A program made the position numbers and the translations under genes. The notes under the pieces are model-generated. The model was not told where the DNA came from, did no database searches, and saw only the letters and a program-made list of their open reading frames with translations. Below are positions 28,147 to 36,884 of a DNA stretch of 49,110 nucleotides, one piece after another. This DNA comes from a virus. The stretch is taken from IMG/VR virus record IMGVR_UViG_3300025941_000005, positions 1 to 49,110 of that record; one strand, given 5' to 3'. Within the stretch, counting starts at the first letter, position 1; each line of letters opens with the position of its first letter.

Positions 28147-29864
28147 CCCCCACGCTCACCAGCTACGAGGCAGAGCAGCTTATCCGGGGATTCTCGGACC
28201 ATGCGAAGTTCTGCCAGCACCTGCAAATCCGCAATAAAGACGGGGTGACCGTCCCCTATCGCAATTCTCCGGCAGGGGCGAAATTGAACCGGGCAATTCG
28301 TAAGCAGGAACTCGCCGGCGACCCCGTGCGCGTGGTCATGCTGAAAGCGGGCCAGGTCTGGGCCTCGAGCAGTGCGGCAACCGAACTATTCCGCAGGATT
28401 CCATTCTTTCCCGGCCGGCGCGCACTCGTCTTGGCCGACAGCGACCAGCACGCGGACCTTGTTTTCGAGTATTACCAGCAGTACATCCGCTCCTATGCGG
28501 ACAACCCGTACGGCTCGGAACTGAATTCAGCCATCGAACTACCCGACCTGATCAAGGACACGGAGCGGCACATCCGCTGGTCTAACGAGAGTTCCATCCT
28601 GGTCGGCACCGCCTACAATGCCGACATCGGCCGAAGTGCACCGTACAACTGGGCGCACCTCTCGGAAGCAGCTTTCTACCGCAACATGGGCACGCTCATG
28701 ACCGGCTTAATGCAGAGAATCCCGAACTCTGCGGATTCAGGCGTGATCATCGAATCCACAGCCAACGGCACCGGCGGAGACTTTTACGACCTGTGCCAGC
28801 GCTCGATGGATCCACGGCGCGCCACTGGCTGGGCATTCGTATTCTTCGGCTGGTGGGAACACCCCGAGTACCGCATGCCGACACCGGCAGGCTTCAAAAT
28901 CACGCGCGATGAACTGGCGGAAGTCCAAAAGTACAACCTCCATATCGATCAGATCGCATGGCGCCGGCGGCAGATCGATACCGCGTGCGAGGGCAAGATT
29001 GAGCGCTTCCGCCAGGAGTTTCCCGGCAACCCGCAGGAAGCCTTCCAGGCGTCTGGCCGAACCATCTTCGACATGGTGGCAGTCGGCAGAATGCGCACGA
29101 TCCAGGACGGCATGCGCGGGAAGTTGCAGGTGGTCGACATCGGCACCGAGAAGCGCGTACAGTTCCAGCAGTCGGAAGACGGCCGCGGCGAACTCGTCAT
29201 CTACCAACTGCCCCGTAAGGGCGGGCACTATGTAATCGGCATCGACCACGCGGAAGGAATCGACCCCAAAGCGAAATCCGCCGGCAGCTCGGATCCAGAC
29301 TACTGCTCGGCCACAGTCCTCGATGCGGACACCGGCGAAGAAGTCGCCAAGTTAAAAGAGCGATACGAACCGCACCCGTGGGCGCAGGCCTGTTACCTCC
29401 TGGGCAAGTTCTACCGCTGGGCATTCCTCGCACCCGAACAGAAAGCAGTGGGCAAAGCGATGATCGGGCAACTGCTGGCCCTGCAGTACCCACAGGAATT
29501 GATTTACAGCAAGCAGCGGGATCCAAGTGACCGCAGGACGCCACTCTTGCAGGAACTGGGATTCGACACAAATTCGGTTTTCAGGCCCGTGCTGATTTCA
29601 GGCCTCGACCAGGCCTTGCGCGAGTCCGCAATACAGGTGCACGACCCCGAGACGCTGCAGCAGCTTCGCGAATTCGTGCGCAAGCCGAACGGCAGGGAAG
29701 AAGGCACCAGCCACGATGATGATGTCTTCGGCCTCGCGCTGGCTGTAGAGGGATTGCCATATGCGCGTCGTGCTTTCCTCTACAGGGAATCCCGATCCAA
29801 AGAAGACACCCAGTGGAAGCCCCAACGCTACGGGCAGCAGGTAAAAGAACTCGATGACGACTAA
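28143..29864 (+). CDS. Terminase large subunit
   Basis: 573 residues. ATPase domain: Walker A region 'VVMLKAGQVWASSSAATELF' (K68-S76), Walker B/catalytic 'AHLSEAAFY' (171-179), coupling motif 'IIESTANGTGG' (202-212). RNase-H-like nuclease: 'YVIGIDHAEG' (D368), 'SDPDYCSATVLD' and 'HDDDVFGLAL' near the end, giving the expected acidic triad. It packages DNA into proheads and cuts it. Unusual point: Walker A is KAGQVWASS, where relatives usually show KxRQxGxS, so R is replaced by G and the core G by W. Followed at once by a regulator gene. Confidence 0.9.
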   Translation: MTPTLTSYEAEQLIRGFSDHAKFCQHLQIRNKDGVTVPYRNSPAGAKLNRAIRKQELAGDPVRVVMLKAGQVWASSSAATELFRRIPFFPGRRALVLADSDQHADLVFEYYQQYIRSYADNPYGSELNSAIELPDLIKDTERHIRWSNESSILVGTAYNADIGRSAPYNWAHLSEAAFYRNMGTLMTGLMQRIPNSADSGVIIESTANGTGGDFYDLCQRSMDPRRATGWAFVFFGWWEHPEYRMPTPAGFKITRDELAEVQKYNLHIDQIAWRRRQIDTACEGKIERFRQEFPGNPQEAFQASGRTIFDMVAVGRMRTIQDGMRGKLQVVDIGTEKRVQFQQSEDGRGELVIYQLPRKGGHYVIGIDHAEGIDPKAKSAGSSDPDYCSATVLDADTGEEVAKLKERYEPHPWAQACYLLGKFYRWAFLAPEQKAVGKAMIGQLLALQYPQELIYSKQRDPSDRRTPLLQELGFDTNSVFRPVLISGLDQALRESAIQVHDPETLQQLREFVRKPNGREEGTSHDDDVFGLALAVEGLPYARRAFLYRESRSKEDTQWKPQRYGQQVKELDDD

Positions 29865-30258
29865 TCGGGCAAGCCATATCACGCCTGAGAGCATCCGCCA
29901 GCAGAAACCCGGCCACTTCCCAGGCGAAGTGCGGCCCTACCATCGAGCCCTCGGCGTCAAGCTGTACAACGAGCCCCCAACCCTGCTCGGTAAGCCCTTG
30001 TGCCGCAGAGAGCGCGATGTTCTAGCGGCCCTCGGTGAAGGACTGTCCAATAAAGCCATCGGCTACCAACTGGGGATCGCGGAGGGCACCGTCAAGATGC
30101 ACCTGTGGCGTGCGGCTCGAAAGACCGGCTACAGCACACGAATCGAACTCGCCTTGTCTGGCGTGCGGCGGGAAAACGCACTCCTCAAATGGGCACTCAT
30201 GACGCGGCTTCGCGAGGAAGCGCAAACCCGGGGAAGGTTTGAGCCTTCGTATGACTAA
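29854..30258 (+). CDS. LuxR-type HTH regulator between terminase and portal
   Basis: 134 residues. Residues 48-100 are a GerE/LuxR HTH ('CRRERDVLAALGEGLSNKAI', 'GYQLGIAEGTVKMHLWRAAR'), with a charged helical C-terminus. No receiver domain. Starts within the last codons of TerL. A transcription factor in the packaging module may time late expression or sit there as a cargo regulator. Confidence 0.8.
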   Translation: MTTNRASHITPESIRQQKPGHFPGEVRPYHRALGVKLYNEPPTLLGKPLCRRERDVLAALGEGLSNKAIGYQLGIAEGTVKMHLWRAARKTGYSTRIELALSGVRRENALLKWALMTRLREEAQTRGRFEPSYD

Positions 30259-30619
30259 AGCCCTGACGTACGACGAGTGCCAATCCATCAGCGATTTGTG
30301 GCACGGCGAACCAGTGGACGAGGCGGACCTCGCGCCCATCCTGTGCAAACTCGACTTGCGCGATCGCAAAGAGCTAAGACTGTGGGCAAGCCCGCTGACG
30401 AATCGTGACCTCGACCGGCTGTTACACCGCGAAGTCGCCCCACTCGATATGTCGTATGAGGGGCAGGTCTACCGTTTCAAAGTCGGCCTGATCAAGGATG
30501 CGGTGAAGGCTTGCGGCGGTAACAGGGCGCATGCGGCCGTGTCGCTGAACCTGGCGCGCAATACGGTCTTCAAAGTTTTGCGGCTCGATTCGCGGGCCCG
30601 TATGGCTAATCATGGCTGA
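30251..30619 (+). CDS. Fis-type HTH protein
   Basis: 122 residues from ATG 30251. Unknown N-terminal part, then C-terminal 'IKDAVKACGGNRAHAAVSLN' and 'LARNTVFKVLRLDSRAR', a clear Fis/NtrC-like HTH. Likely a DNA-binding regulator or recombination helper. It overlaps the previous gene by 8 bp, so the pair is expressed together. Confidence 0.75.
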   Translation: MTKALTYDECQSISDLWHGEPVDEADLAPILCKLDLRDRKELRLWASPLTNRDLDRLLHREVAPLDMSYEGQVYRFKVGLIKDAVKACGGNRAHAAVSLNLARNTVFKVLRLDSRARMANHG

Positions 30620-30785
30620 CCACGACGGCAATTGTTCAAACCCGTATCACCCCGACCCCGCAAAGTGCTGCGAAGCCTGCATCTTCGGCACTGGCGAGCA
30701 TGCGGACTGGTGTACGTACGTGCTGACAAGAGAAATGCTCGAGGAAGGTTTAGCGGAATTCCAAAAGATGGGCACCCGTGGATAA
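30612..30785 (+). CDS. 57-residue Cys/His-rich protein
   Basis: Reads 'MADHDGNCSNPYHPDPAKCC', 'EACIFGTGEHADWCTYVLTR' and a helical end. Five cysteines and two histidines suggest a small zinc site. Overlaps the previous stop and the portal GTG by 8 bp on either side. Confidence 0.6.
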   Translation: MADHDGNCSNPYHPDPAKCCEACIFGTGEHADWCTYVLTREMLEEGLAEFQKMGTRG

Positions 30786-32976
30786 ATCGTTTCAGATCAA
30801 ATTGAGCGATGCCGAAAAGCAAAAGCTCATCGCGCGTATTGAGCAGGACTTTCAAAACGCCAAAGCCTCACACATGCGCTGGAGCGAACGTTGCGCGTCA
30901 TGGATGAAGAAGTGGGAAGCCCGCGTTAGTCCATCCTCCATTGGTGACGAGGACAAACCGAACCAGGTTGTACCGCTTGTGCAGTGGCAGACCTTCAACA
31001 AGCTCGCCCGCGACTTGCAGGCCCTGTTAGGCGACAACGCAGAGATTACCGCACGTGCGACGGGCCCATCGGACAAGGGCAAGGTGGCAAAGATCGGCAG
31101 GTGGATGACCTCGCGCCTGTTCGATCAGATGGAAATTACGAATCCGCTTTGTGAATTCGAGTTCCGCCGAATTCTCAACGGCTGGAGTGCAGCCTATCGC
31201 CCCTGGTACAAACGCGAATTCGACACCCTGGTAAACGGCAAGCGTAAGAGAGTCTGCGACTACGAAGGCCCCGGCTTTTTCCCGCTCGAGCCTGATGACC
31301 TGGTGGTACCGGCTGAGCGCGGAGTGAAGAGCCTGCAAGATTTCAGCTTCATCATACGGCGCGTACCTGTGACCGTAGACGATCTGCAGCATGGAGACGG
31401 CACGCTCTACCAGGGCACCTCAGACCCCGAATTCGTAAAGAAGGCTATCGACTGGGCGCAGACCGGCCAGAACGATTACACGATGTCGTCCGACCCCGTG
31501 CGCACCGAACGCGAACGCTCGGAAGGTGTGGACTACGACAGCTATACGTTAGGGCGGCGCATCATCTGGACCTGGGAATGGTACGGCAAATGGCGGATGC
31601 TCAAAGGCGGCGATGCGGAGGAGAACGAACTCGGCAAGCGCGACCAGTACGAGAGTGACATCGTAATCCGCTTCATTCCCGGCATGCGCGAAATCATCGG
31701 CTGCCAGGACTTGCTCGAGCTGTACCCGAAGATGAGGAACCGCAGACCCTTTGTGGAATCGACCCTCATCAAGGACGGCACGTACAGACCCAAGGGATTC
31801 GGCGCACTCCTGGGAGATCTCGAGGACGATGCCACCGCGAACTCGCGCCTATTCGCTTCTGCCGGCGAGCTGAGCGTCTGGCCCATCATTTTCTACAAGC
31901 CCGGCGGCGGCATGAAGCCCGGCAACTTCCGGCTGAGTCCCGGCGATGCGATCCCGACCGAAGATCCGGCGAGCGTCAACGTGATCAAGTTGAATCCAAA
32001 CCTTGATTTCACGATCGCGAGACAGCAAGACATCCTTTCGGTCGCTGAGCGCGTCACCGGCATCACCGACCAGTCGCTAGGCCGTGCAATCGATCGACCG
32101 AGCGCCCCCAAGACCGCAACCGGCCAGCTCGCACTGATCGAAGAAGGAAACGTACGCGCCTATCTGGATGCCACGATTCTACGCGAGGACATGGAGCACA
32201 TAGTCGGAGAAATCTGGGAATTAGACGTTGATATGGTGCCGAACACCGAGCCCGGCCTCTTCTTCAGAGTCACCGAAGAGCAGGCGGACGGCCTGTTTGA
32301 TGTGCGGCAAGGCGGCGCCTACATGACGCCCAAGGAATTCGGCGGCCGCTACGACTTCAAGCTCAAATTTGCGACCACGGTATACGCCCGCCAGGCGAAA
32401 AAGCAGGAGTTTCTAGCCTTCTATCAGGCGGCCGTCATGAACCCGCTTTGCATGCAAAACCCCAAGGCACTCTGGACGCTCTTGAACATGCTGGCGAAGC
32501 AATTCGACATCGAATTCTCGGATGTGATCCCGAAACCGGCAGACCTCGACCAGCCGAAAACGCCCGAGCAGGAATGGGTGGAAATGCTCGAAGGCCAGGA
32601 AGTCGAACCGAACCCGATGGACGACGACGCGGCCCATATCCAGGCGCATATCAAGCAGCTCGAAGACGAGCGCAAGGACCCCGATCGCGACGTGCAAGCC
32701 ATCGGCCTCAATGTGAAACACGTACTGGCGCATCAGCAACAGATGCGGACGAAACAGTTAATGCAGGCCATGACTTCGCAGCTTGTACAGCAGATCACTC
32801 CGCCCCCGGGCCAGCAGCAGGCCCAGCAGCTCGCCCAACACGTTGGACTGATGCAGCAGGCGTACGGCGGCGCCCCACCTCCGCCACAGCAACAGGGCGC
32901 ACCCGGCGACGTGCCCCCACCTGATCAGGCATTCGGCGCGCAGGCGGCACAGCAACCCGTTGAAGGCCAGATGTGA
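30778..32976 (+). CDS. Portal protein
   Basis: 732 residues. Helical N-terminus with charged heptads, a central portal-type fold ('WEWYGKWRMLKGGDAEENEL', 'RPFVESTLIKDGTYRPKGFG'), crown helices and a Gln/Pro-rich C-terminus ('QQMRTKQLMQAMTSQLVQ'). Length and place after the terminase genes match P22-like portals, the dodecamer through which DNA enters and leaves. GTG start. The long Gln/Pro/Ala tail (650-732) is likely flexible barrel or disordered. Confidence 0.85.
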   Translation: MDKSFQIKLSDAEKQKLIARIEQDFQNAKASHMRWSERCASWMKKWEARVSPSSIGDEDKPNQVVPLVQWQTFNKLARDLQALLGDNAEITARATGPSDKGKVAKIGRWMTSRLFDQMEITNPLCEFEFRRILNGWSAAYRPWYKREFDTLVNGKRKRVCDYEGPGFFPLEPDDLVVPAERGVKSLQDFSFIIRRVPVTVDDLQHGDGTLYQGTSDPEFVKKAIDWAQTGQNDYTMSSDPVRTERERSEGVDYDSYTLGRRIIWTWEWYGKWRMLKGGDAEENELGKRDQYESDIVIRFIPGMREIIGCQDLLELYPKMRNRRPFVESTLIKDGTYRPKGFGALLGDLEDDATANSRLFASAGELSVWPIIFYKPGGGMKPGNFRLSPGDAIPTEDPASVNVIKLNPNLDFTIARQQDILSVAERVTGITDQSLGRAIDRPSAPKTATGQLALIEEGNVRAYLDATILREDMEHIVGEIWELDVDMVPNTEPGLFFRVTEEQADGLFDVRQGGAYMTPKEFGGRYDFKLKFATTVYARQAKKQEFLAFYQAAVMNPLCMQNPKALWTLLNMLAKQFDIEFSDVIPKPADLDQPKTPEQEWVEMLEGQEVEPNPMDDDAAHIQAHIKQLEDERKDPDRDVQAIGLNVKHVLAHQQQMRTKQLMQAMTSQLVQQITPPPGQQQAQQLAQHVGLMQQAYGGAPPPPQQQGAPGDVPPPDQAFGAQAAQQPVEGQM

Positions 32977-33203
32977 CCGACCCCGACAGCGCAGAACTCG
33001 ACGCCATCAAGGAACTGAAAGACTCCCCCGGCTATGCCCTGGTAGTGGAGCGAATCAACGAAGAGCTGCACCGCAAACGGCTAATTCTTGAAATGTTGGG
33101 CCCTGAGCAACACTTCGCCCGCACGCAAGGTTACATCGAAGCGCTTCGTATGGTGCTCACGATCCCCGAAATATTAGCGAACGAATTGAAGGAACAAAAA
33201 TAA
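32973..33203 (+). CDS. Small helical protein after portal
   Basis: 76 residues, fully helical: 'SAELDAIKELKDSPGYALVV' and 'ERINEELHRKRLILEMLGPE', then 'FARTQGYIEALRMVLTIPEI'. ATGA overlap with the portal stop. Position suits a portal chaperone or scaffold aid; unproven. Confidence 0.7.
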   Translation: MTDPDSAELDAIKELKDSPGYALVVERINEELHRKRLILEMLGPEQHFARTQGYIEALRMVLTIPEILANELKEQK

Positions 33204-33742
33204 TGGAAACGATTCAGCAGAACCTGCAACCGATCCCCACGCCCGTAGGCGGCACCATCGAGAACCCCGGCACCAGCCGCGGCGATGCAACCCAAAACCT
33301 CCAAGCCAATGCAGAGTACATGTGCGCGCAACTGAATGCGAAGCTCGTTGCGGCACTCGACGCCCGCGACGAATCGTATAACATCATGCTGCGATCAGGC
33401 AGCTTTCCGAAGCTCGGCCCGCCTCCCGTTGGTGATCGCTCGTGGGTGGTTGTGCCTGCCGATGGCTCACCCGATGGAATGCCCGGCTACGACCAGGTGG
33501 GACCGCCGGTAATCTCGACAATCGAGATCCTCAAGGGCAATAACGCCTTGGTTGGTAAGCAGAACGCTACCCCCGACGTTACCGACATCGGTATCGAGTT
33601 CTCGCCCGGCTGGTTCAATGTAGGCCCGACCGACTCGCGCCCGAACGGCTTTGAAGTCACGCTACCCGGTCCCAAGGGAAATATCATCACACTCCGCAAG
33701 ATGATCGTCCCGTGGGGCGGCAAGTACGAACAGGTGGCCTAA
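33203..33742 (+). CDS. Structural protein, unknown role
   Basis: 179 residues. N-terminus helical and polar, then a beta-rich body ('SWVVVPADGSPDGMPGYDQ', 'VTDIGIEFSPGWFNVGPTDS') ending 'LRKMIVPWGGKYEQVA'. Lies between portal and scaffold; probably a head or connector component (inference). Coupled to neighbours by overlapping stop and start codons. Confidence 0.65.
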   Translation: METIQQNLQPIPTPVGGTIENPGTSRGDATQNLQANAEYMCAQLNAKLVAALDARDESYNIMLRSGSFPKLGPPPVGDRSWVVVPADGSPDGMPGYDQVGPPVISTIEILKGNNALVGKQNATPDVTDIGIEFSPGWFNVGPTDSRPNGFEVTLPGPKGNIITLRKMIVPWGGKYEQVA

Positions 33743-33987
33743 TGTTTATGTCCCCTGATGCTCCACGCTTTGGGCACGAACCCGAACCGCCGGCAGAGAA
33801 GCCAATTCCTATCGTGCACGACCCCACCGCTGGTATGGAACCCGACCCAGGCGGCGACACCCCGGCATACGACCACGGCGAACCGGCACCCGAGCTAACC
33901 CGCGTCAACCGCGTTTCAGGCCACGAAGTAGCGGACAAACTTCGCCAGGAGCGCAGAGTAAAGCGCCTGGAAGAAAAAGGATACTGA
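33742..33987 (+). CDS. Acidic linker-type small protein
   Basis: 81 residues starting at ATG 33742, which overlaps the stop before it. Pro/Glu-rich disordered body, then a charged helix ('VSGHEVADKLRQERRVKRLE'). Likely an intrinsically disordered head accessory; no family recognised. Confidence 0.6.
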   Translation: MFMSPDAPRFGHEPEPPAEKPIPIVHDPTAGMEPDPGGDTPAYDHGEPAPELTRVNRVSGHEVADKLRQERRVKRLEEKGY

Positions 33988-33989
33988 CG

Positions 33990-34136
33990 ATGTTCACCAA
34001 GAAAGCTCCGCCCTTCGCGAAGGGTGCACCAAAGAAGAAGGGCAAGCCCGCGGCGAAGACGGCCGGCCCGCCTCCCGCGTGGCAAGGTATCGGCAATAAG
34101 ATGCTCGCAGGTAAGCCCGGGCCCGGCGCCTGCTAA
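33990..34136 (+). CDS. 48-residue basic protein
   Basis: Begins MFTKKAPPFAKGAPKKKG and stays Lys/Pro/Gly-rich to 'GKPGPGAC'. The ATG lies two bases after the previous stop and the stop abuts the next start. Very basic, so it may bind DNA or RNA; function unknown. Confidence 0.55.
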   Translation: MFTKKAPPFAKGAPKKKGKPAAKTAGPPPAWQGIGNKMLAGKPGPGAC

Positions 34137-34478
34137 ATGAGCCCGGCCTTTCAGATCGGTGAACAGTGCCACTACTGCCAAAAGTGGCGATGGCCTGCCG
34201 ATATCATCCACCAACCAGGTGGAGTGAAGATCTGCCAACAGTGCGAATGGCGGCACCTCGAAGCGCTCAAAGCACTATCAACCGGCCAGTTCAACGGCTC
34301 CTGTAGTGAATGCGGCAAGTCTCGAGAACAGCTCCGCAGCCCTGACGGGAGAATGGCCATTCATTTTGAAAACGGACTCTACCGCGTGATGTGCGTGAAA
34401 TGCGATCGCGCCTATGTCCGCAAGCGTAAAGACCTGTACGCCGATACCGAATTCGGCCACTCGATCGGATTGAAATGA
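34137..34478 (+). CDS. Double zinc-ribbon protein
   Basis: 113 residues with two CxxC pairs each: 'CHYCQKWRWPADIIHQPGG' and 'CQQCEWRHLEALKALS', then 'CSECGKSREQLRS' and 'VMCVKCDRAYVRKRKDLY'. Two small zinc ribbons suggest a nucleic-acid or protein adaptor, found in phage late genes of soil bacteria. Start follows the prior stop with no gap. Confidence 0.7.
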   Translation: MSPAFQIGEQCHYCQKWRWPADIIHQPGGVKICQQCEWRHLEALKALSTGQFNGSCSECGKSREQLRSPDGRMAIHFENGLYRVMCVKCDRAYVRKRKDLYADTEFGHSIGLK

Positions 34479-34675
34479 CTTACGTATTTCAGCTCGAAAT
34501 ACAGATGGCTCCTGGGCAAGAGGACACGCATGCGGCTCTTACGGCCGTGCTGAGTTCGATAGCTACGGAGTTTGCCGCGCTCAAGAAGCCGGGCCAGGAT
34601 CCGCCATTCCGACTCACCGTAGTCGATCTTGGGCACAACAAACGATACGGCGTAACGGATACAAAGGCCCGCTAA
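34475..34675 (+). CDS. Small protein, unknown function
   Basis: 66 residues with beta-alpha order: 'YVFQLEIQMAPGQEDTHAAL' then 'FRLTVVDLGHNKRYGVT'. ATGA overlap with the zinc-ribbon gene. Nothing recognised. Confidence 0.6.
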   Translation: MTYVFQLEIQMAPGQEDTHAALTAVLSSIATEFAALKKPGQDPPFRLTVVDLGHNKRYGVTDTKAR

Positions 34676-34699
34676 GAGTTCGCCGAATCCAAGGAGAAT

Positions 34700-35509
34700 A
34701 TGGAACCTGATGAAGTGCTCGGCAACGAGCCACCCAACCCCGATGTGCCTGCTAAAGGCCAGGGAAAAGACGAATACGTACCACTCACCCGCACCGAAGC
34801 GGAATCACTCAGACGCGAGCGCGACGAAGCCCGCGAATCTGAACGCTACTGGTCGGCACACGCACGCGGCAACGGCCAACAGCAGCAGGCAGCCGAACCC
34901 GAGGCCGAAGACGGAAGCGAATTCTACGCCGAAGAAACCCCGGCCGATGACGATGACACACCGGAAAAGCTGGTCGATGACTTCGCAGCCACCGGAGTGA
35001 AGGCACTCCAGAAACGTGGCTTCATCACCGCGGCCGACGCGCAACGGCTAGCCGTCGATACGGCCGTCAAAGTCTCGCGTGAAATGATCAACCGCGAGCG
35101 GCAGAAGATGGGCTCGGATACCAAGATCCTGGCGGACTTCCCGGAACTCAAAGACGAGAAATCCGACCTCTACAAGGAAACGGCCAAGCACTATCAGGAA
35201 GCCGTGGCGATGGATCCGAGCGCGGTAAAGAGCCCGGCAGCCCTCTATCTGGCAGCCAAAACCGCACGCGCCACATTGAAAGCCAAAGCCGCACCCAGGC
35301 GCGACGATGACGACGACAGGCCCGAACCGGAAAGCGATCGCAGAGCACGCGCCAACTCCCAGGACGGCAGGGCAAAGCACAGGGCGGAAGTCGAAGACGA
35401 TGACATGCTCGGCTCGGAAGCCCGCTCGATCGTGAAGTCGATGGGCATTACAGAGGCAGAATTCAAGGCCTCGCGTAAAGAGACAGCAGGCGCAGGAAGG
35501 CGACGATGA
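34700..35509 (+). CDS. Scaffolding-type protein
   Basis: 269 residues, highly charged. Acidic N-terminus with 'SERYWSAHARGNGQQQQAAE', a central helical region ('EKLVDDFAATGVKALQKRG') and coiled helices, then a basic C-terminus ending 'EFKASRKETAGAGRRR'. No catalytic motif. Sequence style and its place before the capsid genes fit a head scaffold whose basic tail binds the capsid interior. AAGGAG directly upstream of the ATG. Confidence 0.7.
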   Translation: MEPDEVLGNEPPNPDVPAKGQGKDEYVPLTRTEAESLRRERDEARESERYWSAHARGNGQQQQAAEPEAEDGSEFYAEETPADDDDTPEKLVDDFAATGVKALQKRGFITAADAQRLAVDTAVKVSREMINRERQKMGSDTKILADFPELKDEKSDLYKETAKHYQEAVAMDPSAVKSPAALYLAAKTARATLKAKAAPRRDDDDDRPEPESDRRARANSQDGRAKHRAEVEDDDMLGSEARSIVKSMGITEAEFKASRKETAGAGRRR

Positions 35510-36126
35510 AAAACGAAGAGAAACGCGCACGGCAGGAAGCGGCCGGCATTCCGGAGTCACCAGGAAATCGCAGTCCCGAAGAGATCCCGACCGGCGAGAC
35601 TCGTATTCTCCAGGCGCATATCAACGGCGTGCTAGTGGCAGACCTCAACCTACCCGGGCATGTGCTCGCGGCACTGGACTGGAATCTGACCGATGAAGGC
35701 ATTGTCGAGTTCAACTCTCGCCCCAACGTGCGCGAGGCCTCTGGCGTAACGCTCGGACAGGATGAATTCGGCAAGGCGCTCGAGCAACGGCGCGACGAAG
35801 TAAAAGAGCGCGACTTCCCCGCGTATGAAGCCCGCGACCCGCTCAAGGAAGTAGCCGACCGCTACACCACACCGGGCATGCGTCCGAAGTTCTTATCAGG
35901 CGCCCGGGTGAAGGAAGGCGGCGGTACTGGAGACTATGAAGTCGTGAAGTACCCGGAAGGCCACAAGAAGGCCGGCGATGCGGTCATGGTCAAGGGCATG
36001 GTGCTCGGACAGATGCCGGAAGCTCGAGCAGTGGCACGCGGCAAGCACTACCGGGACCGCGGCAACCAGCTTTTAGCGCAGATTGAACAGGCGCATAAAG
36101 CCGAAGGCGGAGTAGTAGACCGCTAA
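35506..36126 (+). CDS. Head protein, unknown role
   Basis: 206 residues. Helical start ('KNEEKRARQEAAGIPES'), beta strand 'RILQAHINGVLVADLNLPGH', then 'GTGDYEVVKYPEGHKKAGDA' and a helical end ('YRDRGNQLLAQIEQAHKAEG'). ATGA overlap with the scaffold gene, so both are coupled. Could be a second scaffold or a protease-like head factor; no active-site motif was found. Confidence 0.6.
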   Translation: MKNEEKRARQEAAGIPESPGNRSPEEIPTGETRILQAHINGVLVADLNLPGHVLAALDWNLTDEGIVEFNSRPNVREASGVTLGQDEFGKALEQRRDEVKERDFPAYEARDPLKEVADRYTTPGMRPKFLSGARVKEGGGTGDYEVVKYPEGHKKAGDAVMVKGMVLGQMPEARAVARGKHYRDRGNQLLAQIEQAHKAEGGVVDR

Positions 36127-36339
36127 AGAATTACAGGAGGGGCCAACTCGGGCGACGGCTCGGGAAGGCGGTTAGAAAGTAGCTTACGGCTACCCTCACC
36201 TCGTCATCAGCAGTAACCGACCACGCGAAGCAGGCGCTTCCATCCAACCGTCCCGCAAGGGCACCCGGAAGCGGTTTACCTCACCTGCCATTGTCTTCGC
36301 TCCATGAGGCAACACCAACAACTCTAGGAGTGTTTCACT
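36127..36339. promoter_or_regulatory. Leader region before the capsid genes
   Basis: 213 bp without a gene. AGGAGG near 36135 has no start codon after it. Two stems are visible: gtagc/gctac near 36178-36192 and cgcttcc (36235-36241) with ggaagcg (36267-36273). It may be a structured leader or carry a promoter for the highly expressed capsid genes; no clear -35/-10 pair seen. Confidence 0.4.
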
Positions 36340-36882
36340 ATGGCAAATCCTAACGCGCCCTTTGGCTTTCGGCCAACGATGCGCACACTTAGCGGGGCAG
36401 CCGGAACTCTGGTTCCAGCCCACAAACTAGTTGGCTACGGTACCGCCTTATTCGTAGGCGATGCTGTGACCCACGCAGCCGCGGGCACCAAGCCCAATCT
36501 GTGTATCGATGCGGCAATCACCCCGGGCACAACCCCCGTGCTCGGCGTCAACCTCCAGTGGGGCGCCGTCTCGACCGCGACCGATCACACGATCATCATT
36601 GCGAAAGATGCGGTCTTTATTGTGCAGGGCGATGGCTCAGGCGCTACCTTCCTGGTAGCTGCCAGCCTTCAGAAGACGGCCAACCTCGTACTTACCGCGG
36701 GCAACGCCTCGACCAAAGTCTCCAAGCACTCGCTTTCGGAAACCTCACTGGCCGCGACCAATACCCTCGACCTCAAAGTAAGAGGCCTCTACCAATCCCC
36801 CGATAACGTCCTGGGGCAGTATGCCAAGGTCTTCGTGACCTTCAACAACCTGGTTGAATCCGACCAAAAGGCGGGCATCTAG
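36340..36882 (+). CDS. Head decoration-like protein
   Basis: 180 residues starting 'MANPNAPFGFRP', a start typical of capsid decoration proteins near Mu-type major head proteins. Beta-rich throughout ('TALFVGDAVTHAAAG', 'TIIIAKDAVFIVQGDGSGA'). Ends 2 bp before the capsid gene. AGGAG about 9 nt upstream. Likely stabilises the capsid surface. Confidence 0.7.
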   Translation: MANPNAPFGFRPTMRTLSGAAGTLVPAHKLVGYGTALFVGDAVTHAAAGTKPNLCIDAAITPGTTPVLGVNLQWGAVSTATDHTIIIAKDAVFIVQGDGSGATFLVAASLQKTANLVLTAGNASTKVSKHSLSETSLAATNTLDLKVRGLYQSPDNVLGQYAKVFVTFNNLVESDQKAGI

Positions 36883-36884
36883 CC

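Noticed and set aside
33687-34256. 189-codon minus-strand frame across several late genes
   Set aside because: Spans four coupled rightward genes; composition of an antisense shadow.
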